Below are positions 17,673 through 25,187 of a stretch of 47,772 bases of DNA, piece after piece (position 1 is the first letter of the stretch; each line of letters begins with the position of its first letter). Where the stretch lies: assembly GCA_005772895.1 (NCBI GenBank), contig SXIH01000041.1, forward strand, positions 1 through 47,772, given 5' to 3'. The DNA comes from Bacteroidota bacterium (GTDB lineage: Bacteria; Bacteroidota; Bacteroidia; 2-12-FULL-35-15). Under the pieces are notes generated by a model. The model made no database searches and was not told where the DNA came from. It saw nothing but the letters and a program-made list of their open reading frames with translations. The translations under genes were made by a program, and so were the position numbers.

Positions 17673-17984
17673 TTATTTTTTTATAATTAGCTCTAATAGA
17701 CTTTTTGGATCTTGTCTATTATCCCAAAATGCAGTAATTATTATATGATTATGCGTTATTTTGTAATAAATACTAAAATGTCCTAAAGCCGACTCTCTCG
17801 TTTCAGGATATTCCGACAACTTAAATATTTCTGGATTATTAAGGATTGATTTTATTTGTCTGGCTGTTAGCTTAATTAATTTCTCAGCATAAACAGTTGA
17901 TCCATTTCTTTTAGTCCAGTATTTTAAAATTTCTCTTCTTTGCCTTACAGCTGTCTCAGTCCAAACTACAGTCCTTTTAGCCAT
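17673..17984 (-). CDS. RelE/ParE-family toxin
   Basis: 103 residues: KRTVVWTETAVRQRREILKYWTKRNGSTVYAEKLIKLTARQIKSI, then ESALGHFSIYYKITHNHIIITAFWDNRQDPKSL. This is the compact RelE/ParE fold: helix-helix hairpin, then strands with the Y.I and FWDNRQDP C-terminal signature. RelE members cut mRNA and ParE members poison gyrase; I cannot tell which applies. It starts inside the 3' end of the antitoxin gene (19-bp overlap), the usual order of antitoxin first, toxin second. Complete length. Confidence 0.85.
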   Translation of the reverse strand: MAKRTVVWTETAVRQRREILKYWTKRNGSTVYAEKLIKLTARQIKSILNNPEIFKLSEYPETRESALGHFSIYYKITHNHIIITAFWDNRQDPKSLLELIIKK

Positions 17985-18211
17985 TTTAAATCTTCTTTAT
18001 CCAACTGGCTTTGAGATATAATTTTGCCATTCTTAATATCTTTATCACTCAACTTAAGCATTAAAGTTTGCTCTTCTGTTAATTTCACTTTGCCTTTATC
18101 TATAGAACTGCTTTCTACTAGCTTATAAAGAGCACTCAAATAATCTTTATTGGAAATAGTCAATAGTTTGTCTATTATTCCATTTCTTATTGCGTCTGCG
18201 TTTGGCATCAT
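17966..18211 (-). CDS. Antitoxin of the RelE/ParE pair
   Basis: 81 residues, mostly helical and charged: AIRNGIIDKLLTISNKDYLSALYKLVESS, then LTEEQTLMLKLSDKDIKNGKIISQSQLDKEDLKWLKGL. The C-terminal KDIKNGKIISQ(S/E)QL(D/E)... segment ending in a tryptophan helix is typical of small antitoxins that wrap a ParE/RelE toxin. ATG at 18211 was chosen; a second ATG follows directly. A TATGTTTG box on the minus strand (18275-18282) could be its promoter, with a leader of about 60 nt. Confidence 0.75.
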   Translation of the reverse strand: MMPNADAIRNGIIDKLLTISNKDYLSALYKLVESSSIDKGKVKLTEEQTLMLKLSDKDIKNGKIISQSQLDKEDLKWLKGL

Positions 18212-18336
18212 AATTAAATTTCTATAAAATTACTAAAAAGATGTCTTATTACAAAAAGCATCCATTTCTAATCACAAACATAAATCATTAAAACAAAAAG
18301 ACTAGCTACGTTTTTTAGTAATTTGGAAAACAGTTA

Positions 18337-18354
18337 TCCCGATAGCTATCAGGA
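18337..18354. repeat. Hairpin around GATAGCTATC
   Basis: TCCCGATAGCTATCAGGA forms a 9-bp stem with one C/A mismatch and no loop bases beyond the palindrome. It lies between the TonB-domain gene (ending 18422) and the antitoxin promoter region, and may be a decayed terminator or a short interspersed palindrome. Confidence 0.45.
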
Positions 18355-18421
18355 AATGGGAAAGTAAGAAAATTGAGGAGACTGGATTGTTACAGAAGCA
18401 ATTATAAAGTATGAATTTATA

Positions 18422-19171
18422 TTAACGTAAATAAAATTTAACTGGAAGATTAAACTGCACCCTTACATTCCTCCCATACTGAACACATGGACTCCACTTC
18501 GGCATCGACTTAATCACTCTCACTGCTTCTTCATCACACTCTTCTGCATTCTTCACACCTCTTAAAACTTTTACATCTGTGATGGCTCCATCTTTTTCAA
18601 TTACAAATGTAATAAACACCGTACCCGAGATACCCAATTCTTTTGGACGTTGCGGATACTTTACATTTTTTCCAATAAATTGATACAAAGCATTTTCTCC
18701 ACCAGGGAAAAATGGCATCGTTTCCATTTTATAGGAGACATTCATTTCTGAATTGAAATTTTTTTCTCCTGCTGGTAAATGAACATTTTTATAGGTGCCG
18801 TCTACATTACAATCTATAACCAACGAATCATTTTCATAGTCTTCCCAAAACGTCCAAATTCCTGACTTTTTATCATTAATGTAATTTCCTTCCGACACTT
18901 TCTTTCCTGTTTCAGAAAACTTTACTTGCTTTCCTTCATACACCAATTCTGGCTCCAACATTTTACTGTAGGCTATCATTTGTGGTGTATTTGTTTTCAT
19001 ATACATATCATGAACCAAATAAAGCTCACCCTGCTTTACTATTGTTCTATAAAACTTCGCGTCCAATTTTTCACATTTCTTCCAAACCTTGTCAAAATAG
19101 GTAGTATCTGTTTGAGCAATTGTGATTGTGGTAAGGAAGAGGAAAATGAGAAGGAGATTTTTCATAAACAT
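18422..19171 (-). CDS. TonB C-terminal domain protein (energy-transducer-like)
   Basis: 249 residues. Signal-like N-terminus (MKNLLLIFLFLTTITIAQ) and a middle region with a MORN-like unit (KQVKFSETGKKVSEGNYINDKKSGIWTFWEDYEND). The C-terminal part (residues about 155-249) is FFPGGENALYQFIGKNVKYPQRPKELGISGTVFITFVIEKDGAITDVKVLRGV ... VIKSMPKWSPCVQYGRNVRVQFNLPVKFYLR, a complete TonB_C domain. Proteins of this layout without a clear proline-rich spacer are common in Bacteroidota, and their TonB partnership is unproven. The ATG at 19171 overlaps the TAG/TAA of the upstream truncated gene; an alternative ATG is at 19165. Confidence 0.8.
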   Translation of the reverse strand: MFMKNLLLIFLFLTTITIAQTDTTYFDKVWKKCEKLDAKFYRTIVKQGELYLVHDMYMKTNTPQMIAYSKMLEPELVYEGKQVKFSETGKKVSEGNYINDKKSGIWTFWEDYENDSLVIDCNVDGTYKNVHLPAGEKNFNSEMNVSYKMETMPFFPGGENALYQFIGKNVKYPQRPKELGISGTVFITFVIEKDGAITDVKVLRGVKNAEECDEEAVRVIKSMPKWSPCVQYGRNVRVQFNLPVKFYLR

Positions 19172-19806
19172 TAGTCAACAAAATAATTATATATAGAATC
19201 CTCAACAGGTTGATTCATTGAAAAAAGAACTTTAACAACAGATGTTTTTTTCTTAGAATCATTTTGCATAGTTGTTTCCACAAATCCTGAAACAATTGGA
19301 GTAACATCTCCCATATAATAAAATTCAATGCCTTCATCATTGCTCTTTTGAATAAAAAGGGGTATGCGAACTGCATTCTTATCACTCATCCATAACTTAA
19401 TTTCAGGGCTAGAAAAATAACGACTGCCTTTTGATATCATTTCAAACTCAGCATTATTAATAAACCTATCATCATATTTTATTGAACTAGAAATATGTTC
19501 CTTCTTTTTAAGAGTAACAAATAATGGAGAATTTGACCTATCTGAACTAACAATATAACCACCAACATTTTGAGCTACAGGATTTGACTCCCAATTCAAA
19601 ATTCTAAAAACGTCTTTTCTCGAATACTTTCGATACAATACAAAACCATCGTAAAACTTAGTTTTTACAAATAGTTTATTATAAGTATTAATAGAATAAT
19701 CAACACTATCTAATAAATATTTTTTAAATAGATTATTTCCTAATTCTTTCAAAAATGAAGCCTCCAAACTTATTTGATTACCCTTTACAATAACAAGGTA
19801 AGGCAC
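19171..19806 (-). pseudogene. Unknown protein gene lacking its 5' end
   Basis: A coherent protein-like frame runs from about CFVPYLVIVKGNQISLEASFLKELGN to ...PVEDSIYNYFVD (about 210 residues) and is coupled to the TonB-domain gene. No ATG occurs where a start is needed; the first in-frame methionine is deep inside. The frame stays open further right, to a TTG at 19983, but there it is antisense to clear coding sequence of the transglutaminase gene, so that part is not real. The natural 5' end has apparently been lost at about 19.80 kb. I do not recognise the family. Beta-rich segments (YYMGDVTPIVSGFVETTM) suggest a periplasmic or surface protein. Confidence 0.55.
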
Positions 19807-20552
19807 AAAACATCGACAGTTTATTTTATTCGGCAACGGATACAATCGGTATAGGTAAAAGTATTGCAGAAGAGGAAAAAGCTTGGCGTTGGACAGATAC
19901 ACTTGAGGATGCAAACTTTGATTATGTAGATAGTATTGCAGAGTCTCTAAATAAAAAATATAAAAACATTTCGGATCTCGCAAAGGACTTAACTATCCCA
20001 TTTGAAAAGGACGAAGATAAAATTAGAGTCATTTTTATGTGGATGGTTGCAAACATAGCCTACGATGAAGTTGAATTAAAAAAGAATGTAAAAGAAAAGG
20101 GAGGAAAAGTATCCTTTAAGAAAGGTGATACCAAAGCAGATGTTGCTAGAAAACTGCAAGAACATTATTTCAACTACGCAACAAAAGTATTGCAAAAACG
20201 AAGAGGAATTTGTGAAGGATACGCCTCCTTGTTTTATGAACTATGCAAAGCTTCAGAAATTGAGTGCGATGTTGTGTGGGGCCTAGCAAGTAATTATTTA
20301 AAAAAAATAGAACGTTATAAAAAAAGTAAGTCGATGACCACCAACCACGCTTGGAACAAAGTAAAACTGAATGGTCAATGGTTATTTATAGATGTCACAT
20401 GGGCAAGCAAAAGCACTTACGATGGCAAAAGACACGAATCGGATTACTACAACCCTTACTACTATCTAACCACAGAGGACAAACCTTTTATTACTCATGT
20501 AGAAAACAAAAAGAAATCAAAACAGAGAAATGAATGGGCCGGGAATTATTAA
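19794..20552 (+). pseudogene. Transglutaminase-like protein gene lacking its start
   Basis: I extended the frame upstream of the ATG at 20037: it stays open and protein-like to a stop at 19791-19793 (QGKAQNIDSLFYSATDTIGIG ... FDYVDSIAESLNKKYKNISDLA), with no ATG, GTG or TTG in between. The transglutaminase core is intact: Cys at residue 140 of this frame (RRGICEGYAS), His185 (TTNHAWNKVKLNGQW) and Asp200 (FIDVTWA). In full-length relatives a signal peptide precedes this linker; here it is missing because the gene abuts a minus-strand gene truncated at the same point. Translation from the internal ATG at 20037 would keep the triad but lose about 80 residues and any export signal. Confidence 0.6.
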
Positions 20553-20568
20553 CACTAAAATTAAAAAA

Positions 20569-20760
20569 ATGAGACCGAAATATCATGCCGAAACAGGCCC
20601 AGGAGGAATACCTAAATTAGTAAAAATTAATCGAAATTTTGATTTGGATGACAGTGATGAGGATGAAATACCCCAAATGCATTGGCGACCAAAAACAAAA
20701 GATCAGATTGAGAAAGAAAAGATGAAAGATGATTATAAAACTAACCGAATCTGGTTTTAA
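20569..20760 (+). CDS. Small hypothetical protein, 63 residues
   Basis: Start taken at the ATG at 20569, preceded by an A-rich leader (AAAATTAAAAAA); an in-frame ATG at 20530 overlaps the previous gene. The product reads MRPKYHAETGPGGIPKLVKINRNFDLDDSDEDEIPQMHWRP and ends KTNRIWF: charged, soluble, no known motif. It may be coupled to the transglutaminase-like gene. Coding status is plausible from composition only. Confidence 0.45.
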   Translation: MRPKYHAETGPGGIPKLVKINRNFDLDDSDEDEIPQMHWRPKTKDQIEKEKMKDDYKTNRIWF

Positions 20761-20822
20761 TCATTGCTGCAGTAAAAATCAAATTTTTTAAATAAATATA
20801 AAATCAAAAAAACTTGTATATT

Positions 20823-21116
20823 ATGTTTAAACTTGATCATTGGATAAAAGCATTGCGTAGTCATCCTGGAGGATTTTTTGAAAAAGGACAATTCTTAAAG
20901 GTAATAGGTATTCGTTTGCCTTTTTGCAAGTGTCACGACTATTTAGTAGATATTGGTGAGACTTCAGCGAGCACATTACAAAAATGTGAAAGATGCAATG
21001 TAGTATTTAGGACAAACGATTATAATTGTTGGTTTTCGAATCATAGTTTTGAAGAAGCGGATGAAGAGTTTCGAGATTTAATTAAAGTACTTCTAAAAGA
21101 TGAAAACAATAAATAA
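20823..21116 (+). CDS. Small protein with cysteine pairs (possible zinc ribbon), 97 residues
   Basis: ATG at 20823 chosen over an in-frame TTG nine bases upstream. It contains FCKCHDYL in the middle and LQKCERCNVVFRTNDYNCWF later: a CxC and a CxxC pair about 25 residues apart, a spacing compatible with a treble-clef or zinc-ribbon metal site. N-terminal HWIKALRSHPGG and an acidic C-terminal helix follow. No family is recognised and no signal peptide is present. It stands 62 bp after the preceding small gene on the same strand. Confidence 0.5.
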   Translation: MFKLDHWIKALRSHPGGFFEKGQFLKVIGIRLPFCKCHDYLVDIGETSASTLQKCERCNVVFRTNDYNCWFSNHSFEEADEEFRDLIKVLLKDENNK

Positions 21117-21289
21117 GAAAACAAAACGTTAACCCATTAAATACATCAAGATTCACATAAAGTGAAACCAACCGAGTCGAGAGACCACGGTGGTAAAATG
21201 ATGAGGGCCTTCAGTCAAAATAAAGAGCATTTCCCTTTTAATTTTTCTCGGTGTAATGAATTTAATATTAACTCTTAAATCTTTACAAA
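21117..21289. other. Spacer with two short hairpins
   Basis: TTCACATAAAGTGAA (21151-21165) and ACCACGGTGGT (about 21185-21195) are small inverted repeats in front of a small-gene pair. Neither has a T-run. They may be leader structures of the following transcript. Confidence 0.25.
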
Positions 21290-21418
21290 ATGGAACAAGA
21301 AAAACAAAATTTTGAAATTCACATCTTTCAAAAAACAGGAGGCGAACAACCAACCAATTTAGATTCCAAAGCAATTAACAAATTTTTTAAAGGAAACATT
21401 GGAAAGATTGAGCAATGA
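21290..21418 (+). CDS. 42-residue small protein, first gene of an overlapping pair
   Basis: ATG at 21290 is preceded by CTTTACAAA. The product starts MEQEKQNFEIHIFQKTGGEQ and ends FFKGNIGKIEQ. Its TGA overlaps the ATG of the next gene (ATGA at 21415-21418), strong evidence that it is translated and couples the second gene. It is charged and soluble with no recognised motif; the pair could be a regulator/effector or antitoxin/toxin type module, but this is a guess from layout alone. Confidence 0.55.
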   Translation: MEQEKQNFEIHIFQKTGGEQPTNLDSKAINKFFKGNIGKIEQ

Positions 21419-21735
21419 GACTAGGATACATTCCTACTTTTACGGATTATAAAGATGGAGTAATATATTTCGATATTATTTCAGATCCAAGATTTACAGG
21501 AAGTGATTTGATGTTGGCTAAACAGTTAGCATCTCTTTATGCTAAAAATGTAAATCTTCTAAAAGATGCGACTTCCTATGAAGCAAATCATTTCAAATCA
21601 AACGACATAATTGGTTTTTTGATAAAGAAAGAAGAAGATCATCTTGTTGCGGGTTTATGGAAAAGAATTGACAAAGCTTATGCTGAGTTATCAGAGAAAC
21701 CACAATTGGTGCATTATGGCACTGTTGTGAAATAA
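21415..21735 (+). CDS. Hypothetical protein, 106 residues, second gene of the pair
   Basis: Begins MRLGYIPTFTDYKDGVIYFDII, then DPRFTGSDLMLAKQLASLYAKN, SNDIIGFLIKKEEDHLVAGLWKR and a C-terminal AYAELSEKPQLVHYG. Mixed alpha/beta composition, no signal peptide or membrane helix. It starts within the stop codon of the 42-codon gene (4-bp ATGA overlap). It is followed after about 150 bp by the repeat-rich control region of the Fic gene. No family recognised. Confidence 0.6.
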   Translation: MRLGYIPTFTDYKDGVIYFDIISDPRFTGSDLMLAKQLASLYAKNVNLLKDATSYEANHFKSNDIIGFLIKKEEDHLVAGLWKRIDKAYAELSEKPQLVHYGTVVK

Positions 21736-21747
21736 TAATTCCATACA

Positions 21748-21880
21748 TTTGTAGCTCAATAATATAGGAAATAAAGCTCGAAATTTGCCTAAAATTGAGT
21801 TTTAAGCTCAAAATATACCAAAATAAAGCTCAAAATGCATCCTTTTTGAGCTACAAATCGTATATTTGTGAGCTACAAAT
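21748..21880. promoter_or_regulatory. Cluster of AGCTC-containing repeats upstream of the Fic-fold gene
   Basis: TTTGTAGCTCAA (21748-21759), its inverse GAGCTACAAAT twice (21848-21858 and 21870-21880, start to start 22 bp, two helical turns), AAAGCTCGAAAT (21773-21784), TTGAG...CTCAA (21795-21811) and AAAGCTCAAAA (21826-21835). The last copy ends 8 bp before the ATG at 21889. This is the layout of an operator array; the winged-helix-like N-terminus of the downstream protein is an obvious candidate binder. Confidence 0.6.
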
Positions 21881-21888
21881 TTAAAACT

Positions 21889-22938
21889 ATGGCTAAAGCA
21901 AATAAAGAATTAGGCAATATTATACTGGATTTTATCACTCAAAATCCTTTGAGTTCATCAAAACAAATTGATGATGGACTAGACAATGCATTTGGATATG
22001 CGACAATAAAAAGAGTACTTCAAAACCTTGTTGCAGAAAATATAATTTCAATTTCCGGAAAAGGAAAAAGTACAAAATATGAAGTAAGCCCGACATACGA
22101 ACTTATTCGCAATATAAATGTGGGAGAATATTTTCAAAAAGAAATTGATGAAAGAAAAATTCAAGATCAATTTAACCATTCTCTTATAAAAGATGTATTG
22201 AGTAAAGCTTCCTTATTTACAGAAGAGGAGTTGAACCATTTAACGAAACTGCAAAATCAATATCAGGAGAACATTTCTAAACTTACAGAATCAGAATATA
22301 AAAAGGAACTGGAACGTTTGGCAATTGATTTAAGTTGGAAGTCGTCACAAATAGAAGGCAACACATACTCGTTGCTTGAAACAGAACGCTTACTAAAAGA
22401 TAAAGAAGCTGCAACAGGTAAAACAAAAGATGAAGCAACAATGCTTTTAAACCATAAAGCAGCATTGGATTTTATTATTGACCATCCAACTTATGTAAAA
22501 CGTTTATCGCTTTCAGGGATAGAAGATATTCATAGCCTACTAGTAGAGAATTTAGACATAGATAGAAATATTAGGAAACGTAAAGTTGGTATTTCCGGCA
22601 CTAATTACAAACCATTGGATAATGAATTTCAAATAAAAGAAGCTTTAGAAGAATTGTGTGAGTTAGTAAACAAGCAAGAAAATGTTTTTGCAAAAGCATT
22701 GTTTGTTTTGGTATTAATCTCGTACATACAAGCATTTGCAGATGGCAATAAAAGGACAGCACGTATCATTAGTAACGCAATACTTATGAATAATAACTAT
22801 TGCCCAATTTCTTTTAGAACTGTTGACTCCATCGATTATAAAAAAGCAATGCTTATTTTTTATGAGAAAAATAATATAAGTGCATTCAAGAAAATATTTA
22901 TTGAACAATTTGAATTTGCAGTTAAAACATATTTTTAA
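21889..22938 (+). CDS. Fic-fold protein with N-terminal winged helix; catalytic His replaced by Gln
   Basis: 349 residues from the ATG at 21889 (a GTG lies 21 bp upstream). Residues about 1-70 (LGNIILDFITQNPLSSSKQID ... ATIKRVLQNLVAENIISISGKGKSTKYEVS) look like a winged helix-turn-helix. A Fic core follows. The inhibitory motif SSQIEGN (Glu156-Gly-Asn) is present. The active-site loop reads IQAFADGNKRTAR where HxFx(D/E)GN(G/K)R is expected: Gln281 (codon CAA at 22729) stands in the histidine position. Fic enzymes transfer AMP or other phosphate-linked groups to hydroxyl side chains, using that His as base; this one is therefore predicted to be inactive or altered, and may act mainly as a regulator. 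Upstream repeats suggest self-control. Confidence 0.8.
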   Translation: MAKANKELGNIILDFITQNPLSSSKQIDDGLDNAFGYATIKRVLQNLVAENIISISGKGKSTKYEVSPTYELIRNINVGEYFQKEIDERKIQDQFNHSLIKDVLSKASLFTEEELNHLTKLQNQYQENISKLTESEYKKELERLAIDLSWKSSQIEGNTYSLLETERLLKDKEAATGKTKDEATMLLNHKAALDFIIDHPTYVKRLSLSGIEDIHSLLVENLDIDRNIRKRKVGISGTNYKPLDNEFQIKEALEELCELVNKQENVFAKALFVLVLISYIQAFADGNKRTARIISNAILMNNNYCPISFRTVDSIDYKKAMLIFYEKNNISAFKKIFIEQFEFAVKTYF

Positions 22939-22962
22939 TACGTAAGTCCAAGACAAAACAAA

Positions 22963-23313
22963 ATGAAAAAATTATTATGGTTAGATGACATACGAGATCC
23001 CATGGAAGGCGATTGGCTAACATATAGTCCAATAAGCCATGACGAAGTCATTTGGGTTAAGTCATACAATGAGTTTGTGTTTTGGATTAAAGCAAATGGA
23101 TTGCCTGATGCGATTTGTTTCGATCATGATTTAGGAATGGAAATAGAAGAGAAAACAGGACACGACTGTGCGAAATGGCTAGTAAATTACTGCATGGATA
23201 ACAATAAGAAATTGCCGTTATATAATATTCAATCTGCAAATCCTGTTGGAAAGGATAATATAGATGGATTATTAAAAAACTTTATTGAGAAGTACGAAAA
23301 CAGAAAAATGTAA
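22963..23313 (+). CDS. cREC-type receiver-like protein (cyclic-phosphate processing receiver domain)
   Basis: 116 residues: KKLLWLDDIRDPMEG at the start, DAICFDHDLG in the middle, then TGHDCAKWLVNYC and LPLYNIQSANPVGKDNIDGLLKNF. The LDD(I/M)R.P...FDHDLG pattern marks the 'cREC' family, a single-domain receiver-like fold thought from genome context to act with RNA-end or cyclic-phosphate handling enzymes. The aspartates of the acidic pocket are kept. It starts 24 bp after the Fic-fold gene and is probably cotranscribed. No partner enzyme of RNA repair is seen in the window. Good family confidence, no functional proof. Confidence 0.7.
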   Translation: MKKLLWLDDIRDPMEGDWLTYSPISHDEVIWVKSYNEFVFWIKANGLPDAICFDHDLGMEIEEKTGHDCAKWLVNYCMDNNKKLPLYNIQSANPVGKDNIDGLLKNFIEKYENRKM

Positions 23314-23402
23314 ATTTTAACTGACACTAATATTTCAATTTAGATAAGATATCAATTAAAAAATATAAAATTGTGAAGCATTAAGATATCCTGCATAATC
23401 TA

Positions 23403-23433
23403 TTTGTTTTTACCCCAAATAATACTATCTTTA
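23403..23433 (+). promoter_or_regulatory. Promoter for the 23460 gene
   Basis: TTTG (23403-23406) and TATCTTTA (23426-23433), 19 bases apart, match the Bacteroidota TTTG-N19-TAnnTTTG consensus with one mismatch. The ATG follows 26 bp later. Confidence 0.7.
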
Positions 23434-23459
23434 ATACCACTAAACTCAAAACTCCAAAC

Positions 23460-24470
23460 ATGAAAAAAAACTACATTCTCGCGCTCTTATTTTTATTCTC
23501 CGTTATGCAGGCATCAGCACAATGTGCAAGTAGCTGTTCTTATATTTCTTCAACACAAGGAATAGGAGGTTCATCTGTTGTTACACTGGTTAAACCAACA
23601 GGTGTTGTTGCCAACGATGTGATGATTGCGGCAATCCATTCGGGTTGGTGCGGTGCAAGTTCTATTACTGCTCCTGCGGGTTGGACGTTAATAAATTCAA
23701 CCAGTAATACCGGTCCAGGTTGTGGTTCAACTAACACTCAAATTTTATTAGCAACATATTATAAAGTAGCCGGACCATCTGAACCCGGAGCTTATGTTTT
23801 TACGGGATCATCCGCTCAATATTTGGTTGGAGGTATTGTTGCATATACAGATGTGAATCCTACTACACCAATAAATGCAAGTAGTAGTTTTGGAGCACAG
23901 GAAGCATGTGCAAATATTGTAGCAAACAGTGTTAACACTACTGCAGCATGTACACGTTTGGTTTCTGTTTTTGCATGTAGTGTGAACTCTAGCGCAACCA
24001 ACATTGTTCCGCAAGTATCGTTAACAGAAAGATTGGATGCAAGTACAACAGGAAATCATCCATGGGGAAACGAAAATCTTGAAATTTCTGATGAGGCTAT
24101 TTTATCTGCTGGAGCTACAGGAAACAGAACTGCTGCACTATCTGGTTGTTCGGGATTAAGCTGGGCAACGGCCGGACAACTTATTGCATTGGAATGTCAA
24201 ACAACAACAAGTGTTGATGATCAATTTTCAAGTAGCTCGTACTTAGTAAGTCCAAACCCTTCATCAGGTGTATTTGAAATAGCAATGCAAAATAAAAATA
24301 CACCAAAGTGTAAAATGGAAGTATACGATTGTTTAGGAAAAGTAATGAAAGTAAGAGAAATTGAAGAAATGAAAACTACAATTGATTTATCAAATTTGCC
24401 AAAAGGAATTTATTTTCTAAAATTAGTTTCTACAGAAGGAACATTAGTTAAAAAAATAATGATTCAGTAA
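23460..24470 (+). CDS. T9SS-secreted protein with type A sorting domain
   Basis: 336 residues. Signal peptide MKKNYILALLFLFSVMQASAQ. Residues about 25-250 form a domain with GVVANDVMIAAIHSG, ITAPAGWTLINST, EPGAYVFTGS and GGIVAYTDVNPTTPINA; this 'DVM(I/L)A.I...P.GWT' pattern is shared with many exported proteins of unknown role in phages and environmental bacteria. It has many cysteines, possibly disulphides. The C-terminal 75 residues (YLVSPNPSSGVFEIAM ... LPKGIYFLKLVSTEGTLVKKIMIQ) are a T9SS type A sorting domain. It has its own promoter and terminator, so it is a single-gene unit. Confidence 0.85.
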   Translation: MKKNYILALLFLFSVMQASAQCASSCSYISSTQGIGGSSVVTLVKPTGVVANDVMIAAIHSGWCGASSITAPAGWTLINSTSNTGPGCGSTNTQILLATYYKVAGPSEPGAYVFTGSSAQYLVGGIVAYTDVNPTTPINASSSFGAQEACANIVANSVNTTAACTRLVSVFACSVNSSATNIVPQVSLTERLDASTTGNHPWGNENLEISDEAILSAGATGNRTAALSGCSGLSWATAGQLIALECQTTTSVDDQFSSSSYLVSPNPSSGVFEIAMQNKNTPKCKMEVYDCLGKVMKVREIEEMKTTIDLSNLPKGIYFLKLVSTEGTLVKKIMIQ

Positions 24471-24478
24471 TATTTATC

Positions 24479-24519
24479 AATCGCTTCAATCTCATCATTA
24501 TGTTGAAATTGAAGCGATT
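24479..24519 (+). terminator. Hairpin after the 23460 gene
   Basis: Perfect 12-bp stem AATCGCTTCAAT (24479-24490) / ATTGAAGCGATT (24508-24519) with a 17-nt loop, 9 bp after the stop codon. Only TTTAGTT follows, so termination may be weak. Confidence 0.55.
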
Positions 24520-24589
24520 TAGTTTAAGCTCTGGCTGGTTGTACTAAGGATGCCATTTTACCCACTATTACATTCTAGTGTTTCAAGTT

Positions 24590-25017
24590 TGCTCTTTTCT
24601 TTTCTGCTTGATCAGAAAAGAAACAAAAGAATCAAGCCAAATCGATTGCTCCCCTCCTCTCAACATTTTTAGGAAAATCTAAGTCAAAACACTAAAGATT
24701 TTGCCAAGGTTTTCTCTAAAAATGTCGTTCACCGCTACACGGCACCGCGATTTGCCATGGCTTACCCGCGGCTTCGAAAGGTTAATTCGTCTTTGATAAC
24801 AATATTAGTAGGATAACCATTTGGGGTGTCAATTTTGAGATTGTGCAGGAATAGCGGTAATGATTGCCAGAAAAACTTTCCTTTCGAAGAAACAAATCGC
24901 ATACAATCAATTATCCGTGGTTGTTTTTCCTGCAAGGAAAAACAAATTCCCTTTGCAATCTCAAAAAGGTTTTTGTTACTTTTTGCCTTCAAAAAGTAAA
25001 AGGAAAAATACGGAGCT
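24590..25017. repeat. Left arm of a long imperfect inverted repeat around phnA
   Basis: The segment 24590-24636 (…TTTTCTGCTTGATCAGAAAAG…) and 24780-25017 (…CAATTATCCGTGGTTGTTTTTCCTGC…, ending with CGGAGC) recur as reverse complement at 26221-26267 and 25862-26100. Short open frames in it are broken differently in the two copies, so it is not coding. The inner stretch 24637-24779 is not conserved between the arms. Confidence 0.75.
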
Positions 25018-25090
25018 AAAATGTTATAGTATGAGAAAAATCACCCTTAGAAAGAATAACCAAAAGTTTCGAATCTTACTCAAAATCACT

Positions 25091-25166
25091 TCAATGTAAG
25101 CTAGTCTTTCATTATAAGAGATTGCCACATCCCGCCCCGCTTCTCTGGTCGTGCCTCGCAATGACG
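25091..25166. repeat. REP-like element, copy 1 (half)
   Basis: Contains AGAGATTGCCACATCCCGCC and ends TCGCAATGACG (25156-25166), the right half of the palindromic element seen complete at 28608-28716. The left half is decayed. Confidence 0.7.
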
Positions 25167-25187
25167 TTCTAACAAGGACTAATTTAG

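Noticed and set aside
19807..19983. Extension of the minus-strand gene up to a TTG at 19983
   Set aside because: This part is antisense to clear coding sequence of the transglutaminase-like gene and has low-complexity Tyr/Leu composition; no ATG supports it.
24762..25099. Short open frames in both directions left of phnA
   Set aside because: They fall in the inverted-repeat arm; the counterpart arm at 25862-26100 breaks the same frames, so they are not under coding constraint.
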